From positions 1,054,001 to 1,118,000 of the forward strand of contig NZ_PVBS01000001.1 of assembly GCF_002980575.1 (NCBI RefSeq): a DNA stretch of 64,000 nucleotides. Reading direction: 5' to 3'. The position numbers were made by a program, and so were the translations under genes. Positions 27,192 through 34,275 of this stretch are shown here, piece after piece. Numbering within the stretch: the first letter of the stretch is position 1; each line of letters begins with the position of its first letter. The stretch comes from Sphingobacterium gobiense (GTDB lineage Bacteria; Bacteroidota; Bacteroidia; Sphingobacteriales; Sphingobacteriaceae). The notes under the pieces are model-generated. The model saw nothing but the letters and a program-made list of their open reading frames with translations. It did no database searches and was not told where the DNA came from.

Positions 27192-27809
27192 TCATAAAGT
27201 ATGAAGGTATCCATACTGTACACCATTTAACATCTCGAGCTTTTCGACAACCTGGTTAACGCGCAATTTTCTTACTTCCACATCCATAGAACAATTGTTG
27301 TCGAACGCTTGCTTTAAAATAGGCAAATTTTCTTCTTTGATCAAACGCATTACCTCATTCATTTGCAAATAATTAAAGGTAATCCGGTAAACATCATTAA
27401 CCGTTTTTTCAACAATCCTAGCTGCGTCCAAAGCCTCTTGCGTGGCCACTTTATAGGCGTTTATCAATCCAGGAACACCTAAAAGTGTGCCACCAAAATA
27501 GCGTACCACCACCACTAAGACATTGGTTACATTTTTCGATAATAGCGTATTGAGTATCGGACGCCCTGCCGTTCCAGAAGGCTCTCCGTCGTCGTTAAAG
27601 CGGAAAACCGAACGGTCAGGTGTCAAACGATATGCCCAGCAATAATGACGTGCCTTAGGATGCAATATTCTCAGCTCTGCAATAATCTCTTTAAGCTTTT
27701 CTTCATTTTTAAAGGGATATGCATAAGCGATAAATTTACTTCCCTTGTCTCTAAACAATCCCTCACTGGATCGATCAATCGTTAAATATGTATCTTCAAA
27801 TAAACTCAC
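27192..27809 (-). CDS. YigZ/IMPACT-family protein
   Basis: A 205-residue cytoplasmic protein of the UPF0029/IMPACT family. The N-terminal domain holds DKGSKFIAYAYPFKNEEKLK, HPKARHYCWAYRL, RFNDDGEPSGTAGRPIL and VVVRYFGGTLLGVPGLINAY, the classic YigZ signature. A ferredoxin-like C-terminal domain follows. Its biochemical role is unclear; eukaryotic relatives modulate translation control. Its start overlaps the end of the EamA transporter gene by 4 bp (ATGA), so the two are translationally coupled. Confidence 0.88.
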   Translation of the reverse strand: MSLFEDTYLTIDRSSEGLFRDKGSKFIAYAYPFKNEEKLKEIIAELRILHPKARHYCWAYRLTPDRSVFRFNDDGEPSGTAGRPILNTLLSKNVTNVLVVVVRYFGGTLLGVPGLINAYKVATQEALDAARIVEKTVNDVYRITFNYLQMNEVMRLIKEENLPILKQAFDNNCSMDVEVRKLRVNQVVEKLEMLNGVQYGYLHTL

Positions 27810-28654
27810 AGAAACGCAATTATTAATACGGAAACAACGGCCAATAACAAGCCTATCTTGTTCAAAAATGTCAGCCGTTCCGAAAAAAAGCCCACGCCAA
27901 CGATAGCCCCGAGGAGAATAACACCGATATTCATTCCCGTAAAAACGATGGAAGGACTTTCGGAAAGTTCCTGATGGGCTTTCATATAGAACAGGATATT
28001 GCCAAAGTTAAACAATCCTAAGACGATACCCCAAACAATGGACTTAAATTGCAAACGCTCTTTCTTTATTGAAACACGATAAGTCAAAAAAACAAAGGCC
28101 ATAAACATCGCCAATAAGAAAATCAGCAGCATAGAATACGTATACGGCACCGCGCGGAACATTGCTACTTTTTTGAAAAGGATATCAATAATACCCATCC
28201 CCAAAAAAACAGCCAACACATACAGCCAGCCTTTCTTAGCACCTTCTTTTTTCCAACCAATAGAACACAGGATAGCAGCAATCCCGACCACTATACCCAT
28301 CAATTTAGACACACCGATCCTTTCTTGAAAGATGAAAAAGGCTGCCATCAAGGGAATAAACAACGAAAGACGTTGTGCAATCTCCGTTTTGACAATACCA
28401 TTGTGCTGGATAGCGTAGGCAATGCATAGAAATATGGACGGCAGCAGCACCGCCAATAACAAATATAATCCCCATGGTAGTGCAGTCGGCGGAACGACAA
28501 CCGTGCTCGGCTTTAGACACAACAGCGTAGCTAAAACCGCGATGGGATAATTCCACACAATAAGGTGCAGATGCTGCACACCATTTTTTTTTGCCAGTTT
28601 AATGATGACAGAAACTGTCACGCTACAGATCACACTAAGAAGTACATAAAACAT
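27806..28654 (-). CDS. EamA/DMT-superfamily transporter
   Basis: Inner-membrane exporter with about ten hydrophobic helices in two EamA repeats (about 282 residues). I chose ATG 28654, giving the hydrophobic start MFYVLLSVICSVTVSVIIKL, over an upstream Met that adds 23 polar residues. Typical repeat features include FFIFQERIGVSKLMGIVVGI at the end of the first half and FFSERLTFLNKIGLLLAV at the end of the second. Substrate unknown. It is the first gene of a pair with the YigZ-type gene. Confidence 0.78.
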   Translation of the reverse strand: MFYVLLSVICSVTVSVIIKLAKKNGVQHLHLIVWNYPIAVLATLLCLKPSTVVVPPTALPWGLYLLLAVLLPSIFLCIAYAIQHNGIVKTEIAQRLSLFIPLMAAFFIFQERIGVSKLMGIVVGIAAILCSIGWKKEGAKKGWLYVLAVFLGMGIIDILFKKVAMFRAVPYTYSMLLIFLLAMFMAFVFLTYRVSIKKERLQFKSIVWGIVLGLFNFGNILFYMKAHQELSESPSIVFTGMNIGVILLGAIVGVGFFSERLTFLNKIGLLLAVVSVLIIAFL

Positions 28655-28739
28655 ACGGTTATCTTGATATCTCGGCAAAGGAATAAAATAATACGTTATT
28701 CTGCAAGCCGGACTAGCAATCAATTGCGAACCTGGACCT

Positions 28740-29062
28740 TTTGCTCCATAGAAGTTAGGTTTTTGATAAAAATTAAATAAAATTTATTGATAAAATTAAC
28801 TCATAAATAGCATGTTTATAACATAAAAAATAGAATATAAACAGCGAAAAAAAACACAAAAAATTAAGATCAAAATAGCTCATATACACCGTATAAAAAA
28901 TCATAATATACTATATATAAATTATATATAAAATAAAACTAAAAAATTAAGGGTAAAAAAAATACGCTTATTTAGTACACAAAAAAATAGGAATTTTATC
29001 ACAAAAAACCTCAACTTAATCATGAAAATTAAACATAAAAAAATAGTTATTTTTAAATTTAT
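28740..29062. other. Very AT-rich noncoding stretch upstream of the pheA leader
   Basis: About 320 bases, almost all A and T, with frequent A-tracts and no ORF of note. It holds the upstream side of the phe promoter and the region facing the divergent EamA gene. It could bend DNA or bind a nucleoid protein; no defined element is seen. Confidence 0.6.
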
Positions 29063-29094
29063 TTTGCATATATAAAAATATAGTTATACTTTTG
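29063..29094 (+). promoter_or_regulatory. Promoter of the phe/aro operon
   Basis: TTTG (29063-29066), a 20-bp spacer and TACTTTTG (29087-29094) match the Bacteroidota consensus exactly. Transcription should start near 29100, about a dozen bases ahead of the leader peptide start. Confidence 0.8.
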
Positions 29095-29112
29095 GACTGT
29101 AGCATTTGAGAC

Positions 29113-29166
29113 ATGACGATACACAACACATATTTTTATTTCGGCGACTTTTACTTTAAACGGTAA
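29113..29166 (+). CDS. pheL: Phe/Tyr leader peptide of the pheA attenuator
   Basis: A 17-codon ORF encoding MTIHNTYFYFGDFYFKR. Seven residues are aromatic (Phe at 8, 10, 13, 15; Tyr at 7, 9, 14), clustered in the last two thirds. This is the hallmark of a ribosome-stalling leader such as enterobacterial pheL. Its stop codon ends three bases before an antiterminator segment, and a terminator follows before pheA. When charged tRNA-Phe (or Tyr) is scarce the ribosome should stall on these codons and let the operon be read. The symbol is used by analogy of function, not homology. Confidence 0.85.
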   Translation: MTIHNTYFYFGDFYFKR

Positions 29167-29168
29167 GG

Positions 29169-29234
29169 CCGGGAGTTTATATGTCTGTGTGAATAGATAA
29201 AAAGGTCCCGAACATCATCCGGGACCTTTTTTTT
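29169..29234 (+). terminator. Attenuator: antiterminator and intrinsic terminator
   Basis: AAAGGTCCCG (29201-29210) pairs with CGGGACCTTT (29220-29229), followed by a T-run to 29234: a strong intrinsic terminator 34 bp ahead of pheA. The segment CCGGGA at 29169-29174 duplicates part of the terminator's 3' arm (29219-29224). So CGGGA (29170-29174) can pair with TCCCG (29206-29210), extended by TTTAT (29176-29180) with ATAAA (29197-29201). The two folds exclude each other. A ribosome at the leader stop (29164-29166) would cover the antiterminator; one stalled on the aromatic codons would not. Confidence 0.85.
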
Positions 29235-29268
29235 GAGAAAACAATACCCTGATGGTTAAATAAAAAAG

Positions 29269-30096
29269 ATGAAAACAAGAATTGCGATACAAGGTGTTAG
29301 AGCTTCTTTTCATGAAGAAGCAGCTCAAAAATATTTCGGGGCAGAAGACATCGATATTATAGAGTGCGAGTCTTTCAAGAAAACCTGCGAACTACTCAAG
29401 CACGGTAAAACAGATTATGTTGTGATGGCCATCGAAAACTCCATTGCCGGTAGTATTTTACCAAACTATAATCTACTCCGTGATTACAAATTCCACATTA
29501 TTGGAGAAGTTCATCTAAACATACAACAAAACCTGTTGGCGTTGCCGGGCACGCAACTTTCTGACATTAAATTTGTCGAATCTCATCCAATTGCTATACG
29601 CCAATGCGATGAATTTTTGAGTGAACACCCAGATTGGACAATAAAGGAAGGTATGGATACTGCCGCATGTGCCAAAAGCATTATTGAAAACAAACTGACA
29701 CATACCGCTGCAATTGCCAGTATAGCGGCAGCTGAATTATATGGCTTAGAAATTCTGGAAAAAAGAATCGAAACCAATAAGAAGAATGCAACACGTTTCT
29801 TGATTTTGTCAAACGAGATAATTGAACAAAAAAATGCAAATAAGGCTTCCTTATCGTTTCAGACTGGAAACGCCGTAGGTGCTTTAGCCAATGTGCTGCA
29901 ATGTTTTGCAGAACAAAATGTGAATCTGAGTAAAATTCAATCCATGCCAGTGGTAGGTCGGCGAAACGAATATGATTTCTATGTGGATGTAGAATGGAAA
30001 AAGCAAAACGACTATGACGCGGCTATCCGCAAGGTATTAAAACACACCATAAATTTCACCATTATGGGGGAATATATAAAAAACGAGAAAGTATAG
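29269..30096 (+). CDS. pheA: Prephenate dehydratase
   Basis: Converts prephenate to phenylpyruvate, the committed step to phenylalanine. The 275-residue protein has the PDT catalytic domain with IAIQGVRASFHEEAAQKYF, VMAIENSIAGSILPNYNLL and the signature NKKNATRFLIL, then a C-terminal ACT domain (about 193-272, SLSFQTGNAVGALANVLQCF) that normally binds phenylalanine for feedback inhibition. First structural gene behind the attenuator. No chorismate mutase domain is attached; that activity is fused to the next protein. Confidence 0.93.
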   Translation: MKTRIAIQGVRASFHEEAAQKYFGAEDIDIIECESFKKTCELLKHGKTDYVVMAIENSIAGSILPNYNLLRDYKFHIIGEVHLNIQQNLLALPGTQLSDIKFVESHPIAIRQCDEFLSEHPDWTIKEGMDTAACAKSIIENKLTHTAAIASIAAAELYGLEILEKRIETNKKNATRFLILSNEIIEQKNANKASLSFQTGNAVGALANVLQCFAEQNVNLSKIQSMPVVGRRNEYDFYVDVEWKKQNDYDAAIRKVLKHTINFTIMGEYIKNEKV

Positions 30097-30115
30097 CGTA
30101 AAAAATTATAAAAAT

Positions 30116-31222
30116 ATGAAACATACATTAGACATCGTTCCTTTAAAATCTTGGATAGATACAGGCGATAAACCATTAATCATTGCAGGACCATGCAGTG
30201 CGGAGACAGAAGAACAAGTGGTTTCCACCGCACATTTATTGGCAAACACAGGCAAAGTAAATGTATTACGTGCGGGTATCTGGAAACCCCGTACTCGTCC
30301 TGGTGAATTCGAAGGAATAGGCAGCATAGGGTTAGCGTGGCTAAAAAGAGCGAAAGAAGAAACAGGTTTACTGACCGCAACGGAAGTGGCTACAGCTAAA
30401 CACGTAGAAGAAGCTTTAGCTGCCGGTATAGACATCCTCTGGGTGGGGGCTCGTTCTACGGCAAATCCATTCACTGTACAGGAAATTGCAGATGCTTTAC
30501 AAGGTGTAGACGTACCGGTATTTGTCAAAAACCCGGTTAACCCAGACCTTTCCTTGTGGATTGGCGCATTAGAACGTATCAACCGCGCTGGTATAAAAAA
30601 ATTGGGTGCAATCCATCGCGGATTCTCCTCTTTCGAGAAAACGGCCTTCCGTAATGAACCGATGTGGGATCTAGCTGTCCAGTTGAAATCGGCATGTCCG
30701 GATCTTCCTATCGTCAATGATCCTAGCCACATCTGTGGAAATCGTGAGCTGATTCCCTACATTGCACAAAAGGCGATGGATATGGATCAACAAGGTTTGA
30801 TTGTGGAGTCACATATCGATCCGTCGGTAGCATGGACTGACGCCAAACAACAGGTAACCCCTGCTGCATTGGCAGACTTACTCGATCACTTATCGGTTCG
30901 CCATCCGGAATCCAACAACCCAGTTTTCGATGATAAACTTGCAGAATTGCGTCAGCAGATAGACAAACTAGACGACGCGATCCTAAAACAAATTGGTGAC
31001 CGTATGAAGATTGCTGAAAAAATCGGGGAATACAAACGTGACAATAATGTCACTATCCTACAGGTTAGTCGTTGGGATGAGATCGTGGAAAAAAGAGTTC
31101 AACTTGCGAAAGCATTGTCACTTAGCGAAGATTTTGCAACTAAATACCTTGAATTATTGCACAATGAGTCTATTCGCAAGCAAAATGAAGTGATGAACGC
31201 TAAATCTGTGGCGGAGGCGTAA
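30116..31222 (+). CDS. Bifunctional DAHP synthase / chorismate mutase
   Basis: Fuses the first step of the shikimate pathway (PEP plus erythrose 4-phosphate) with conversion of chorismate to prephenate. The N-terminal type I-beta, KDO8P-synthase-like barrel (about residues 10-260) shows IAGPCSAETEEQ, LRAGIWKPRTRPGEFEGIG, the KNPVNPD loop and IVNDPSHICGN. The C-terminal AroQ-type chorismate mutase (about 275-360) has LAELRQQIDKLDDAILKQIG and AEKIGEYKR. This fusion order is known in Bacteroidota, where prephenate inhibits the synthase through the mutase domain. It sits between pheA and aroA, whose start is one base after this stop. Confidence 0.92.
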   Translation: MKHTLDIVPLKSWIDTGDKPLIIAGPCSAETEEQVVSTAHLLANTGKVNVLRAGIWKPRTRPGEFEGIGSIGLAWLKRAKEETGLLTATEVATAKHVEEALAAGIDILWVGARSTANPFTVQEIADALQGVDVPVFVKNPVNPDLSLWIGALERINRAGIKKLGAIHRGFSSFEKTAFRNEPMWDLAVQLKSACPDLPIVNDPSHICGNRELIPYIAQKAMDMDQQGLIVESHIDPSVAWTDAKQQVTPAALADLLDHLSVRHPESNNPVFDDKLAELRQQIDKLDDAILKQIGDRMKIAEKIGEYKRDNNVTILQVSRWDEIVEKRVQLAKALSLSEDFATKYLELLHNESIRKQNEVMNAKSVAEA

Positions 31223-32479
31223 ATGAGTTCGACACCACTTACACTTCGTCATCCGTCGAAAGTAATACAAGGCACGGTTCAACTTACTGGTTCCAAATCA
31301 GAGAGCAACCGTGCTCTTATTATACAGGCGCTAAGCCGGGGAACGGTTAACGTAGAAAACCTATCAGCTGCCGCGGATACGGTCATTATGAACAAAGCGC
31401 TCACATTGGCGGACACATCTAATGAAACAGGAGCAACTGTTACGGTGGATATTGGCCCTGCAGGAACAGCCATGCGTTTTCTCACCTCTTACCTGAATTT
31501 GGTCGAAGGTAATTTTATCCTTACCGGCACAGAACGCATGCAGCAGCGCCCTATTGGCATTCTTGTGGATGCTTTGAAAACATTAGGTGCGGACATTGGT
31601 TATGAGAAAAAGGATGGCTTTCCACCACTGAAGATCGCAGGGGGGATGACACAGAAAAAACAACGCGTGCGTATAACGGGAAATGTCAGTAGTCAATATC
31701 TATCTTCCCTCCTTCTCATAGCCGCCTCCCTAAACCAAGGGCTGGCACTGGAAATTGAGGGAGAACTGACATCCAGACCTTATGTCATCATGACCTTGGA
31801 CATGTTGCAAGAAGCTGGAATAGGGCATACTTGGACAGACAACACTATTGAAATAGCTCCGCAGGAATTTAAGCCGACAACAATTTATGTTGAACCGGAT
31901 TGGAGTGCGGCTTCCTACTGGTACGCTATTGTCGCACTATCCGAAAAGGGGGAAGTCGTGCTACCAGGTTTGAAGGCACACAGCTTGCAAGGTGATATCG
32001 CCATTGTAGATATCATGACGCACTTCGGGGTTGCCAGCTCTTTTCAAGAAGACGGATTACATATCGCTAAGGTTAATAGCGGATCTGATAAGGTATTGTT
32101 TGATTTCAAGGCATGTCCGGATTTAGCACAGACGATCGTTGCATTGACAGCTGCTATTCGCCGTGACATATCGATCACCGGAGTAGAAACCTTAAAAATT
32201 AAGGAAACAGATCGATTAACCGCATTAAAGAAGGAGATTGAAAAGTTTGGTACTACTATAGTCGCTGATGGAGAAACCTATCATATCAAAACAAAGGAAG
32301 CTTACACACCAAAGCAAATTACGTTTGACACTTACGAAGACCATCGGATGGCCATGGCATTCGCGCCCTTGGCAATGGTTTTTAACGAAGTAACGATTAA
32401 CGACCCTGTGGTAGTGGAGAAGTCTTATCCCGATTTTTGGGAACACTTGCAACAACAGGGCTTCACCATCAAGCAATAG
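31223..32479 (+). CDS. aroA: 3-phosphoshikimate 1-carboxyvinyltransferase (EPSP synthase)
   Basis: Joins PEP to shikimate 3-phosphate. The 418-residue protein has the substrate-binding LTGSKSESNRALIIQALSRG near the N-terminus, GPAGTAMRFLTSYL (the family G-x-A-G-T-x-x-R-F) and, near the C-terminus, ETDRLTALKKEIEKFG and YEDHRMAMAFAPLA. Slightly divergent from class I enzymes but all catalytic motifs are present. The gene abuts the DAHP synthase gene with no gap. Confidence 0.93.
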   Translation: MSSTPLTLRHPSKVIQGTVQLTGSKSESNRALIIQALSRGTVNVENLSAAADTVIMNKALTLADTSNETGATVTVDIGPAGTAMRFLTSYLNLVEGNFILTGTERMQQRPIGILVDALKTLGADIGYEKKDGFPPLKIAGGMTQKKQRVRITGNVSSQYLSSLLLIAASLNQGLALEIEGELTSRPYVIMTLDMLQEAGIGHTWTDNTIEIAPQEFKPTTIYVEPDWSAASYWYAIVALSEKGEVVLPGLKAHSLQGDIAIVDIMTHFGVASSFQEDGLHIAKVNSGSDKVLFDFKACPDLAQTIVALTAAIRRDISITGVETLKIKETDRLTALKKEIEKFGTTIVADGETYHIKTKEAYTPKQITFDTYEDHRMAMAFAPLAMVFNEVTINDPVVVEKSYPDFWEHLQQQGFTIKQ

Positions 32480-32511
32480 GTAAACAGTTAAACAATTAGA
32501 AAAATTACATC

Positions 32512-33597
32512 ATGGCAGGAAATTCATTTGGCAACCTTTTTAAGATAACCACCTTTGGCGAATCGCACGGAAAAGCGATCGGTGTTATTATTGATGGTTG
32601 TCCTCCCAATATCGATATAGACGAAGATTTTATACAATCGGAGCTGGATAAACGGAAGCCGGGGCAATCTAAAATTACAACCCAACGTAAGGAAAGCGAT
32701 GTCGCGCAGATTCTATCTGGTGTTTTCGAAGGAAAATCGACGGGCACACCTATCGCCATCGTCATACCAAATGAAGACCAACGGTCTAAAGACTATTCTC
32801 ATATTGCAGATAAATATCGTCCATCTCATGCGGACTATACCTACCAGCAGAAATATGGTATTCGGGATTATCGTGGTGGCGGTCGATCTTCTGCAAGAGA
32901 AACAGCGGCAAGGGTGGCAGCTGGTGCTATCGCTAAGCTATATCTCAAAAGTCAAGGTATTGAAATTTTTGCCCATGTTTCAGCTGTTGGTAGATTGGAA
33001 GCTCCAAACTTGGACACTACTAATTTGTCGGCGCTACTCGATGCACGGGAAAGCAACATTGCCCGCTGCGCCGATCCGGCAACCGCAAATGAAATGATTG
33101 CGCTTATTGATTCCATAAGAAAAGCAGGAGACACCATTGGTGGAAAAATATCAACGGTCGTACACGGCGTACCCGTCGGACTTGGCGAACCTGTCTTTGA
33201 TAAATTACATGCTGATTTAGGAAAGGCGATGCTGAGCATTAATGCTGTTCATGGATTTGAATACGGCTCTGGATTTAGTGGTTCTGAAATGCAGGGCTCT
33301 GAACATAACGATATTTTTGTGAAAGAAAACGAACAGGTCCGTACCCGCACAAACTTTTCAGGGGGTATCCAAGGCGGTATTTCCAACGGCATGGACATTA
33401 ACTTTCGTACAGCTTTCAAACCTGTTGCCACAATTATGCGTGACCAAGAAACATTAAATGAAGCTGGTGATCACACGACCATCTCGGGTAAGGGACGGCA
33501 CGATCCTTGTGTCGTCTCACGTGCTGTCATTATCGTTGAAGCCATGACGGCATTGGTGTTGGCTGACCATCTGTTACGATTTAAGGCATATAGGTAA
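32512..33597 (+). CDS. aroC: Chorismate synthase
   Basis: Makes chorismate from EPSP using reduced FMN. Standard length of 361 residues with the three signatures: [18 protein letters not shown] (N-terminal), [20 protein letters not shown] (central) and [18 protein letters not shown] (C-terminal). Last gene of the phe operon; two hairpins start at its stop codon. With pheA, the DAHP synthase-mutase and aroA this gives the entry step plus the last two chorismate steps and the Phe branch; tyrA is not in the unit. Confidence 0.95.
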   Translation: MAGNSFGNLFKITTFGESHGKAIGVIIDGCPPNIDIDEDFIQSELDKRKPGQSKITTQRKESDVAQILSGVFEGKSTGTPIAIVIPNEDQRSKDYSHIADKYRPSHADYTYQQKYGIRDYRGGGRSSARETAARVAAGAIAKLYLKSQGIEIFAHVSAVGRLEAPNLDTTNLSALLDARESNIARCADPATANEMIALIDSIRKAGDTIGGKISTVVHGVPVGLGEPVFDKLHADLGKAMLSINAVHGFEYGSGFSGSEMQGSEHNDIFVKENEQVRTRTNFSGGIQGGISNGMDINFRTAFKPVATIMRDQETLNEAGDHTTISGKGRHDPCVVSRAVIIVEAMTALVLADHLLRFKAYR

Positions 33598-33627
33598 TCT
33601 CTTTCTGCCTTTGTTCCGAAAGAGATT
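33596..33627 (+). terminator. Hairpin overlapping the aroC stop
   Basis: AATCTCTTTC (33596-33605) pairs perfectly with GAAAGAGATT (33618-33627) around 12 bases. There is no T-run, so it may be an mRNA 3'-end stabiliser or a part of a compound terminator with the next hairpin. Confidence 0.5.
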
Positions 33628-33628
33628 G

Positions 33629-33691
33629 ATATGGTAAAATCCTGCCAAAATGAGGGGTCCCCAAAAATATATTGGCAGGATTTTACCATAT
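33629..33691. repeat. 20-bp perfect inverted repeat
   Basis: ATATGGTAAAATCCTGCCAA (33629-33648) is exactly mirrored at 33672-33691 around a 23-base spacer that itself contains GGGGTCCCC. It is one base past the preceding hairpin. It could be the operon's terminator stem, or a mobile palindromic repeat; neither a T-run nor target duplications are obvious. Confidence 0.75.
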
Positions 33692-33796
33692 ACAAAGCGT
33701 TTTTCTATATGCGATTAAGACGAAAAAACCGTGTTTTAGTTATATTTAGCCTTGATTTTCCGGAAATAAATATAGAAATATGCTAAAAGTAAAAAA

Positions 33797-33873
33797 GCAT
33801 TCTTTTTTTAAAAAAGATCACGCTTTTTAAAAAAAAGAATGCAACAAAACCAAAAAAGAATGTTCTTTTTTGG
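33797..33873. repeat. A/T-tract palindromes built on AAAAAAGAATG
   Basis: Two inverted repeats lie side by side. GCATTCTTTTTTT from 33797 is mirrored, with its adjoining A-run, by the segment ending GAATGC at 33842. CCAAAAAAGAA (33850-33860) is mirrored by TTCTTTTTTGG (33863-33873). Both use the same AAAAAAGAATG core. They are noncoding; the function is unknown. Confidence 0.7.
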
Positions 33874-33966
33874 CTTGAACCTGATACAATTTATTTTTAT
33901 AGGGATATAACGGGATTTTTTATAGTTTCTTTTTCTTTTGCAAAGGCTATGACGTGGCAAAGTATT

Positions 33967-34176
33967 GATCCTATTTTGAGAATGATTGATCCTGATTTAC
34001 AGATAATCGATACAATTTTGGGGAGGATCGATCATGCCCGACTTTATCGTGATAGGAAGTGACGTTTTAGCAATCCTATCCAAAACAATAGGGCTCGTAA
34101 ACAAAAAATAATCGATTCTATAGCGGATAGTAAAGGTAACGCGTAAAAAATTATCGATCCTTTTTTGCCGGGTATC
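33967..34176. repeat. Degenerate 21-bp repeat phased on GAT
   Basis: From 33967, GAT recurs at the start of most consecutive 21-bp steps: 33967, 33988, 34009, 34030, 34051, 34114 and 34156. Steps at 34072, 34093 and 34135 have diverged. The first two units share GATCCT followed by an AT-rich core, and many units end in ATC or ATT. It fills the gap before the E1 gene and appears noncoding. The remaining bases between 33598 and 34275 hold only the hairpins listed and AT-rich sequence. Confidence 0.5.
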
Positions 34177-34275
34177 CATCTCCTTTTGCAAAGTAGGCTT
34201 TCTTCTCGAGATTAGCTTATAGCTACATATCACACGATAATAGTATTTCTTTTTGCTTTGCTAATTTCCGTAAAA

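Noticed and set aside
29169..29234. T-box or riboswitch ahead of pheA
   Set aside because: No T-box sequence or aptamer-like fold; the aromatic leader peptide and alternative stems explain the region.
33997..34233. 78-residue minus-strand ORF in the gap before the E1 gene
   Set aside because: It runs through the degenerate 21-bp repeat and shows no recognisable protein features.
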